A DNA stretch of 64,000 nucleotides, from the NCBI GenBank assembly GCA_963838775.1, contig CAWISP010000001.1, positions 124,001-188,000 of the forward strand, given 5' to 3'. Under the pieces are notes generated by a model. That model searched no databases. It saw only the letters and a list, made by a program, of their open reading frames with translations, and was not told the DNA's origin. Below, one piece after another: positions 58,097-64,000 of this stretch (positions within the stretch are counted from its first letter, which is position 1; every line of letters begins with the position of its first letter). Source of the DNA: Chersky-840 sp963838775 (GTDB taxonomy: Bacteria; Actinomycetota; Acidimicrobiia; Acidimicrobiales; UBA8190). Both the position numbers and the translations under genes were made by a program.

Positions 58097-59793
58097 ACAC
58101 GCCGTCGCGCACCAACGTTTCGCGACGCGAAGCGTTTTTGTCCACGTCGGAGCGTGACGATCTCACGCCTGCGGGCGCAGGCCGCGCCAGGCACGACGAC
58201 GACGAAATGGGACGCGTCGACGGGGGGTTGGCGACCATTCGCGCCACTGTCGGTGCTGCACGAGCGGGTGTGTACCTGGGTGCGGGATCGGTAGGTCCGG
58301 CGTGGGCGGGTTCCGAACAGGCCGTGCTCGTGCTCGGACCGCCGCGGTCGGGAAAGACGTCGTCGATCGTGGTCCCCACCGTGCTCGGCGCGCCCGGCGC
58401 GGTGGTGTCGACGTCCACCAAGCCCGACGTGCTGCGGGCCACCGCGCCGGCGCGGGGGACGGTCGGATCGTGCCTGCTCTACGACCCGAGCGGCACCGTC
58501 GACACGCCTCGGGGCGTGCAACGGGTGCGCTGGTCGCCGGTGGAGAGCTGTCGCTCGTGGGACGACGCGTTGCTCGTGGCCCGGAGCCTCGTGGGCGCAG
58601 CGCGGCCCGGGCCCGCGGCGCGCGACGCGGCGGCGCCGGGAGGCGGTGACCACTGGACCGAGCGCGCCGAATCGCTTCTCGCCCCCACACTGCACGCCGC
58701 CGCGCTCGACGGGGCGGACCTCGCCACCGTGCTGTCGTGGGTCGACAGGCGCAACGCCGCTACCGCGCTCGGGATCCTCGACCGCAACGCGGCGACCCGA
58801 CCCGGCGACCTGCTGGCCGGGATCGCGGCGACCGACCCCCGCGAGCAGAGCGGCATCTGGTCGACCGCGTCGGGGGTCCTGGCCGCCTATCGCAGCGAGG
58901 CCGCCCTGGCCACCACGGTGGCACCGGACTTCGACGCCGACGCCTTCTGCGCCTCGTCGGCCACGCTCTATATCTGTGCCACCGGGCGGCACCAGTCCGT
59001 GGCCGCTCCCCTGGTGGTGGGGTTGCTCACCGACATCCGCACCGCCGCCTACGCGCGTTCCGCCTCCTGCGGAGCGGACGCCACGGCGCCGGGGGACCGC
59101 CTTCCACCGGTGGTGCTGGCCCTGGACGAGGTCGCCAACATCGCCCCCATCCCCGATCTCCCCGGCATGGTCAGCGAGGGGGCTGGCCAGGGACTTCTTA
59201 CCCTGGCATGCCTCCAGGACCTGTCCCAGGCCCGGGGTCGGTGGGGGTCGGCGGCGGACGGGTTCCTGTCGCTGTTCGGCACCACGGTGGTGCTCCCCGG
59301 GATCGGGGACGTGCGCACCCTCGAGGCGCTGTCGGCCCTGGCCGGGGAAGAAGAGGTGCGCACGCGCGCCGTGAGCGCCCCGGTCCAGGGTCCGGGCGGG
59401 ATGGGCACGGTCCTGGCGCGGGTGGTGCTCGGGCCGAGGTCGCAACGCGGCGGGCAGAGCCCGACGGTGACGACGTCGACGGTCATGCGGCGCCGGCTCC
59501 CCGTGGACGTCGTGGCACGCGGGGAGACGGGGATGGCCCTCGTGGTCGACGAGCGCAACCGCATGGGATGGGTCCGGCTCACGCCGTGGTTCGCCACCGA
59601 ACCGTGGCGGTCCGTGGCGCTCGGTCCCGAACCGTGGCGGTCGGTGGCGCTCGGTCCCGAGCCGGGCCACCGGCGCGAGCCCCGTGCCGTCGGCGACCCC
59701 GACCCCACTCGACCCGACCCCACTCGACCCGACCCCGCCCTCCCCGGCCGGGCCCCGGGGGCGGGTCGGGACGTGGGCCTCGGGGGTCTCTGA
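58093..59793 (+). CDS. Orphan VirD4/TraG-like coupling ATPase
   Basis: 566 residues. Walker A GPPRSGKTSSIV after about 85 residues, the second conserved strand GAVVSTSTKPDVL, and Walker B VVLALDEVANIAPIPDLPGMVSEGAGQG with the following LACLQDLSQARGRWG: the signature of type IV coupling proteins (VirD4/TraG/TraD). Only a weak hydrophobic stretch and no clear N-terminal membrane pair precede it, so it may be soluble. No relaxase, VirB or mating-pore gene is near. The C-terminal 70 residues hold in-frame repeats (two EPWRSVALGP units and DPTRP units). The next genes are the mutasome. Role unknown: DNA translocation or hexameric DNA/protein pump. Confidence 0.82.
   Translation: MNTPSRTNVSRREAFLSTSERDDLTPAGAGRARHDDDEMGRVDGGLATIRATVGAARAGVYLGAGSVGPAWAGSEQAVLVLGPPRSGKTSSIVVPTVLGAPGAVVSTSTKPDVLRATAPARGTVGSCLLYDPSGTVDTPRGVQRVRWSPVESCRSWDDALLVARSLVGAARPGPAARDAAAPGGGDHWTERAESLLAPTLHAAALDGADLATVLSWVDRRNAATALGILDRNAATRPGDLLAGIAATDPREQSGIWSTASGVLAAYRSEAALATTVAPDFDADAFCASSATLYICATGRHQSVAAPLVVGLLTDIRTAAYARSASCGADATAPGDRLPPVVLALDEVANIAPIPDLPGMVSEGAGQGLLTLACLQDLSQARGRWGSAADGFLSLFGTTVVLPGIGDVRTLEALSALAGEEEVRTRAVSAPVQGPGGMGTVLARVVLGPRSQRGGQSPTVTTSTVMRRRLPVDVVARGETGMALVVDERNRMGWVRLTPWFATEPWRSVALGPEPWRSVALGPEPGHRREPRAVGDPDPTRPDPTRPDPALPGRAPGAGRDVGLGGL
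59600..59736 (+). repeat. In-frame repeats at the C-terminus of the VirD4-like gene
   Basis: A 30-nt unit containing GAACCGTGGCGGTC is repeated twice at about 59600-59659, followed by about two and a half copies of a 15-nt unit (GACCCCACTCGACCC) at 59700-59736. Both units are multiples of three and are translated. Confidence 0.75.
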
Positions 59794-59851
59794 CCGGACG
59801 CACCCACCGCCGCAGCAGGGATCGGGTGGGGCCGGAAATTCCCGGTGGTAG

Positions 59852-59869
59852 ATCGAACATATGTTCGAT
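59852..59869. promoter_or_regulatory. LexA (SOS) box
   Basis: ATCGAACATATGTTCGAT, a perfect 18-nt palindrome containing the actinobacterial SOS consensus TCGAAC-N4-GTTCGA (59853-59868). It is the only such site seen in the window and stands directly before imuA-imuB-dnaE2, the standard LexA target in these bacteria. A -10-like TAGTGT (59869-59874) abuts it, so bound LexA would cover the promoter. Confidence 0.92.
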
Positions 59870-60779
59870 AGTGTCCGATCATGGGCCTCTCGCAACTCCG
59901 GTACCCCGGCCCCGTCCACCCCGCTACAGCAGGGGAAACGCCCTGTCGGGTCCGGCCACATCAGCACCACGCTGGCCGCCCGGGCCCGCCCCACCTCCTC
60001 GAGCCGGGACCAGCTCCTGCCCGTGCTCCCCGCCCTCGGTCCCCTCTTCCCCCGGGGAGGTCTGCAACGGGGTGGCGTCGTGACCGTCGGCACCGGTGGG
60101 CACCCCCGGCGCCGAGGGCGGCGGCGCAACCGGCGCGGGGGGTCGTGCCGGTGGTGGCACCACCCTGGGGTTCGCGCTCCTCGCCGCCGCCTCGACCGCC
60201 TCGTGGTGCGCGGCGGTGGGCATGGCCGACCCGGGGATGGTGGCCTGTGCCGAGCTCGGGGTGGACCTCGGCCACCTCGTGCTCGTCCCCCGGCCCGGTC
60301 CCCTGTGGGCCCAGGTGGCGGCCACCCTCTTCGACGGCATGGACGTCGTGCTCGTCCGACCGCCCGGGTCCGTGCGACCGGGGGTGGCCCGGCGGCTGGC
60401 CGCCCGGGTCCGTGAGCGCCGGGGTGTGCTGGTGGTGCTGGGGGCCCGGGCGTGGCCCGAGGGGGCCGATGTCCAGCTCACCATGGAGGACGGGGCCTGG
60501 CAGGGGGTGGAGGCCGGCCACGGGCACCTTCAGGGCCGCCACCTGGAGGTTCTGGCCTGCGGTCGGCGTGCCGCCGGCCGCCCGGTGCGAGTCGGGCTGT
60601 GGCTCCCGGCCCCCTCGGGACAGGTGGTGGCGGGTGACTCGGGCACCAGCCACAGGGCCACGGGCCCCAGCTACAGGGCCATGGCCACCAGCCACACAGC
60701 CACGGGAACCAGCAACAAAGAGGTGGAGGAGGCAGAAGGTGCAACGGCTGCTCGTGCTCTGGTGCCCCGGCATCCTTGA
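59861..60779 (+). pseudogene. imuA: ImuA-like mutasome protein, frameshifted
   Basis: RecA/SulA-like accessory of the mutasome. Two frames: from 59861 up to about 60095 (RDQLLPVLPALGPLFPRGGLQRGGVVTVGTG, the usual ImuA opening with its Gly-rich turn), then a second frame to 60779 (TTLGFALLAAASTASWCAAVGMADPGMVACAELGVDLGHLVLVPRP, VRPPGSVRPGVARRL). One extra base in the GGTGGGCACCCCC region breaks it. The start is unclear: ATG 59861 lies inside the LexA box, and the leaderless-looking ATG 59881 is in another frame, so a second indel is possible. The tail has ATGTS-type repeats. Its role is to load ImuB and DnaE2. Confidence 0.65.
60640..60725 (+). repeat. Repeats in the 3' end of imuA
   Basis: About four degenerate copies of ACCAGCYACAGGGCCACGGG (about 21 nt) just before the imuB start, translated as SHRATGPSYRAMATSHTATG. 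Confidence 0.65.
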
Positions 60780-61863
60780 GGAACAGGAGCTCGGCCGCGA
60801 GGCGCGGACGTTCGACGCCATGGTGGCGGCCCTGGCGGCGTTCGCCACGCGCGTCGACCCCGTGCGTCCCGGGGTGTGTGCCGTGCCCACCCGGGGCCCG
60901 TCCCGTTACTTCGGAGGAGACGGGGTCCTGGCCGCCATGGCCATCGAAGCCGTGGCCGGCGTGGGGGTGGCCGGACGGTCAGCCGACGTGGGGAAGGCCC
61001 GGGAACCGGCCGGCGTGGGGGTGGCCGACGGCTTGTTCGCCGCCGTCCTGGCCGCCCGGGCCGCACTCGGCAGCGAGCCCGTGATCGTCCCTCCCGGCGA
61101 GACCCCCGCGTTCCTCGTCCCGTGGCCGGTGGCCACCCTCGACCGCCCCGAGCTCGCCGACCTGCTCGTCCGCCTGGGGATACGCACTCTGGGCGGGTTC
61201 GCGGCGCTGCCCGGCCCCCAGGTGCTCGCCCGTTTCGGGAAGGAAGGGGCCCTGTGCCAGCGGGTGGCCCGGGGGACCGAGGGGGAGCTGCCCGGCTTCC
61301 GGCTCTTGTTCCCTACCCTCACCCCCGGGCCGGCCACCGCCGTGGTGGCCCGCCAGGTCGGGTTCTGGGGGGACTCGGCCGATGCCGATGTTCGGGCCGA
61401 TCGGGCCGTGGCCGGGGTCCAGGAGCTGCTCGGCGCCGAAGCCGTGGTGAGGGGACGGCTCCAGGGTGGGCGCGGGCCGGCCCAGCGCGCCTGGTTCGTC
61501 CCCTGGACCGGCCCGGGCCGGGAGGGAGCGGACCCGGGGGGGCCATGGCCGGGACAGGTCCCTCCACCGGCGCCCGCCGTGGTCCTGAGCCGGCCTCTGC
61601 CCACCCTGCTCACCGACGCCGGCGGCCGGACCGTGGGCGTCACCGGAAGCGGGATGGCCACCACCGTCCCCGCCCGGCTGTCAGTGACGGGAGGGCCCTG
61701 GGTCGAGGTGATCGGATGGGCGGGGCCCTGGCCATCGGACGAGCGGTGGTGGTCCGTCCGGGGCCGGCGCCGCCAAGCCCGCATGCAGGTCGTCACCCCC
61801 CACACCGCCCACCTGCTCACGCGGGAGCGGGGGGGCTGGTGGCTGGAAGCCACCTACGACTGA
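60739..61863 (+). CDS. imuB: ImuB-like Y-family polymerase homologue
   Basis: 374 residues, a catalytically dead Y-family polymerase relative that links ImuA, DnaE2 and the beta clamp. VQRLLVLWCPGILEEQELG is the usual N-terminus; where active enzymes have acidic metal ligands this protein lacks them. RSADVGKAREPAGVGVADGLFAA and DLLVRLGIRTLGGFAALPGPQVLARFG form the HhH-like region. The C-terminal part (VEVIGWAGPWPSDERWW...ARMQVVTPHTAHLLTRERGGWWLEATYD) is the DUF6504-type tail. GTG 60739 follows AGGAGG by about seven bases and overlaps the end of imuA. It is about 150 residues shorter than many ImuB proteins. Confidence 0.85.
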   Translation: MQRLLVLWCPGILEEQELGREARTFDAMVAALAAFATRVDPVRPGVCAVPTRGPSRYFGGDGVLAAMAIEAVAGVGVAGRSADVGKAREPAGVGVADGLFAAVLAARAALGSEPVIVPPGETPAFLVPWPVATLDRPELADLLVRLGIRTLGGFAALPGPQVLARFGKEGALCQRVARGTEGELPGFRLLFPTLTPGPATAVVARQVGFWGDSADADVRADRAVAGVQELLGAEAVVRGRLQGGRGPAQRAWFVPWTGPGREGADPGGPWPGQVPPPAPAVVLSRPLPTLLTDAGGRTVGVTGSGMATTVPARLSVTGGPWVEVIGWAGPWPSDERWWSVRGRRRQARMQVVTPHTAHLLTRERGGWWLEATYD

Positions 61864-61878
61864 CGGGGGCGCAGCACC

Positions 61879-64000
61879 ATGACCGCCCCGTACGCGGAGC
61901 TCCACTGCCACTCCAACTTCAGCTTCCTCGACGGTGCCTCGCACCCCGAGGAGCTCGTCGCCGAGGCGGCCCGGCTGGGTCTCGACGCCCTCGCCCTCAC
62001 CGACCACGACGGCCTGTACGGGGTGGTCCGCTTCGCCGAGACGGCCCGGGCACTGGGGATGGCATCGGTGTTCGGCTCCGAGCTCACCTTGGTGGAGGGC
62101 GGCGGGCGGTCGAAGGGGCGCACCGGCGCTCCGGACCCGCTCGGCACGCATCTGGTGGTCCTGGCCCGCGATCCGGAGGGATACGCCCGTCTGAGCCGGA
62201 CCATCACCGAGGCGCACCTCGCCGGGGGGGAGAAGGGCCGGCCCACCTGCACCCTCGAGGATCTGGCCCGTCACCACCACGGCAACGGCCACGGCGGGCA
62301 CTGGGTCGTCCTGACCGGATGCCGCAAGGGTGCGGTCGCCACCGCGCTCACCACCACCGGCCCGGCCGCGGCCGGCCGTGCGCTCGACCGGTTGGTCGAG
62401 GCTTTCGGCCCCGAGGACGTGGCCGTGGAGCTCTGGGACCACGGCGACCCGCTCGACACGGCGCGCAACGACGCCCTCGCCCATCTGGCCGCCGTCCGGG
62501 GCGTGGACATGGTGGCCACCAACAACGTCCACTACGCCACCCCGGCCCGGCGCCCTCTCGCCACCACCCTGGCCGCGGTGCGCGCCCGGCAACCGCTGGC
62601 CGAGCTCGATGGCTGGCTCCCCTCGGCCGCTACCGCCCATCTGCGCTCGGGAGCGGAACAGGAACGCCGCTTCGCCCGCTGGCCCGGCGCCGTGGCCCGG
62701 GCCGCAGAGATCGGCCGGGCGTGCGCCTTCGACCTCCACCTGGTTGCTCCGGGCCTCCCCGACTGCGAGGTGCCCCCCGGGTATGACGAGCACAGCTGGC
62801 TGGTGGAACTGGTGAAGCGCGGGGCGCATGACCGCTACGGCCCACCGGCGAGGGAACGGGTGCGCGGTGCGTGGGCCCAGATCGACCACGAGCTCGAGGT
62901 GATCGGCACCCTCGGGTACGCCGGGTACTTCCTCATCGTCTGGGACATCGTGGAGTTCTGCCGCCGACAGGACATCTACTGCCAGGGCCGGGGCTCGGCC
63001 GCCAACTCCGCCGTCTGCTTCGCGCTCGGCATCACCCGTGCCGATCCTGTGGCCCTGGGGTTGTTGTTCGAGCGGTTCCTCTCCCCCGAGCGCGACGGGC
63101 CGCCTGACATCGACGTCGACATCGAATCGGGTCGGCGCGAGGAGGTCATCACCTACGTCTACGAGCGCTACGGCCGGCACTGCGCGGCGCAGGTCGCCAA
63201 CGTCATCACCTATCGGGCCCGCTCCGCCATCCGCGACGTGGGCAAGGCCCTGGGCCACAGCGCCGAGGACGTGGACGCGTGGGCCAAGGCCGTCGACCGC
63301 GGCGAGCCCCTCGACCGCGGCGGTCCTCTCCCCCCGCTCGTCGGGAAGCTCGCCCGCGACGTCCTCGACTTCCCCCGCCATCTCGGTCTGCACTCGGGAG
63401 GGATGGTGCTCTGTGACCGACCCGTCATCGAGGTGTGCCCGGTGGAATGGGCACGCCATCCGGGCCGCAGTGCCCTGCAATGGGACAAGGACGACTGCGC
63501 CGCGGCCGGTCTCGTCAAATTCGACCTGCTCGGGCTGGGCATGCTCGAAGCGGTCCACCTCACCGTCGACCTGATCAGCGCCGCCCACGGCGTGCACATC
63601 GACCTGGCCCTGCTCGACCAGGAGGACGCCGTCTACGACATGTTGTGCCGTGCCGACACCGTGGGGGTGTTCCAGGTGGAGAGCCGGGCCCAGATGGCCA
63701 CCCTTCCCCGCATCCGGCCGCGCTGCTTCGCCGATCTCGTGATCGAGGTGGCGATCATCCGTCCCGGGCCCATCCAGGGAGGGTCGGTGCACCCCTACAT
63801 CCGACGGCGACAGGGCCTCGAAGCCCCCGACCCCCCGCATCCGCTCCTCGAACGGGCGCTCCACAAGACGCTCGGCGTGCCGCTGTTCCAGGAACAGCTC
63901 ATGCACATCGCCATCGACGCGGCGGGATTCACCGCCGCCGAGGCCGACGAGCTACGCCAGGCCATGAGCGCCAAGCGGTCGGGAGCGCGTATGGCGCGCC
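61879..64000 (+). CDS. dnaE2: Error-prone DNA polymerase III alpha subunit DnaE2, 3' end outside window
   Basis: First 707 residues of the SOS-induced C-family polymerase for translesion synthesis. PHP domain at the N-terminus (ELHCHSNFSFLDGASHPEELV, TDHDGLYGVVRF), then the polymerase palm with GYAGYFLIVWDIVEFC, CQGRGSAANSAVCF, the catalytic acid triad PPDIDVDIESGRREEVITYV, HLGLHSGGMVLCDRP, KFDLLGLGMLEAV and VFQVESRAQM. These distinguish the DnaE2 form from DnaE1. The gene runs off the window end at an open frame. ATG 61879 is 15 nt after imuB, completing the LexA-controlled cassette. Confidence 0.94.
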   Translation, partial: MTAPYAELHCHSNFSFLDGASHPEELVAEAARLGLDALALTDHDGLYGVVRFAETARALGMASVFGSELTLVEGGGRSKGRTGAPDPLGTHLVVLARDPEGYARLSRTITEAHLAGGEKGRPTCTLEDLARHHHGNGHGGHWVVLTGCRKGAVATALTTTGPAAAGRALDRLVEAFGPEDVAVELWDHGDPLDTARNDALAHLAAVRGVDMVATNNVHYATPARRPLATTLAAVRARQPLAELDGWLPSAATAHLRSGAEQERRFARWPGAVARAAEIGRACAFDLHLVAPGLPDCEVPPGYDEHSWLVELVKRGAHDRYGPPARERVRGAWAQIDHELEVIGTLGYAGYFLIVWDIVEFCRRQDIYCQGRGSAANSAVCFALGITRADPVALGLLFERFLSPERDGPPDIDVDIESGRREEVITYVYERYGRHCAAQVANVITYRARSAIRDVGKALGHSAEDVDAWAKAVDRGEPLDRGGPLPPLVGKLARDVLDFPRHLGLHSGGMVLCDRPVIEVCPVEWARHPGRSALQWDKDDCAAAGLVKFDLLGLGMLEAVHLTVDLISAAHGVHIDLALLDQEDAVYDMLCRADTVGVFQVESRAQMATLPRIRPRCFADLVIEVAIIRPGPIQGGSVHPYIRRRQGLEAPDPPHPLLERALHKTLGVPLFQEQLMHIAIDAAGFTAAEADELRQAMSAKRSGARMAR

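Noticed and set aside
57805..60129. Long minus-strand frame across the VirD4-like gene
   Set aside because: Arg/Pro-rich, crosses the LexA box and two gene borders; no domain.
61681..63906. 741-codon open frame opposite imuB/dnaE2
   Set aside because: Antisense shadow; dnaE2 motifs on the plus strand are unambiguous.

Overview
The window looks like chromosome of a high-GC actinobacterium, most likely an Acidimicrobiia-type lineage. The clues are a WhiB regulator, a mycobacterial-style HU protein with a Lys/Ala-rich tail, coenzyme F420 genes (CofC/FbiD and an LLM-class oxidoreductase), a homodimeric AceE, the ImuA-ImuB-DnaE2 mutasome, a LexA box of the actinobacterial form TCGAAC-N4-GTTCGA, DUF1707 and DUF222/HNH proteins, many GTG/TTG starts, and several starts preceded by TANNNT 6-8 nt upstream (leaderless type). 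The taxonomic call is inference; no rRNA or tRNA gene was seen.

Layout. 1-2.3 kb: end of a TauE/SafE permease, a frameshifted NTF2-like gene behind a perfect palindrome, and an SDR. 2.3-8.2 kb (minus): a tightly packed operon lpd > E2 > lipB-lipA > M24 peptidase > SDR. LipB and LipA form one polypeptide. With aceE (13.6-16.3 kb) the window holds E1, E2, E3 and both lipoylation activities of pyruvate dehydrogenase. 8.6-21.8 kb: DUF2203, aldo/keto reductase, SDR, RNase HI, HNH protein, aceE, a frameshifted FtsX-type permease, an LLM oxidoreductase coupled to a GNAT, and an alpha/beta hydrolase.

22.2-28.7 kb is the accessory region. A small integrative element sits in the 3' end of an NTF2-like gene, bounded by a 17-nt direct repeat. 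It carries a tyrosine integrase, a SIR2-STAND-type defence gene broken by one base in a C run, and a rolling-circle (HUH) replication operon behind two tandem palindromes. The repeat lies inside the integrase reading frame. The Shine-Dalgarno, start codon and first codons that fit the integrase lie at the far end of the element, so joining the ends into a circle would rebuild a 357-residue integrase in frame. Immediately beyond is a truncated second integrase, the mark of an earlier related element at the same site.

28.8-56 kb: ordinary chromosome with a secreted beta-helix protein, SDR, WhiB, a HhH-GPD repair protein coupled to ThiE, two acyl-CoA dehydrogenases, an ECF sigma factor with a membrane beta-propeller partner, an MBL hydrolase, a frameshifted glutamate dehydrogenase, a DMT transporter, RNase HII, CutA, a malonyl-CoA synthetase-like ligase, a wall-anchored SGNH-like protein, a GH38 mannosidase, gpsA coupled to a class III cyclase, and cofC. 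56.4-64 kb: an HU plus H1-like nucleoid protein pair, an orphan VirD4/TraG-like ATPase, then the LexA-controlled imuA-imuB-dnaE2 cassette, with dnaE2 running off the end.

Two window-wide patterns stand out. Short tandem repeats recur at gene ends and between genes, often in frame (15, 21, 24, 30 nt units). Five otherwise intact genes are each broken by one base (about 1176, 18218, 24242, 40940 and 60095), which suggests either real decay or consensus indels; this needs checking before any of them is called a pseudogene.
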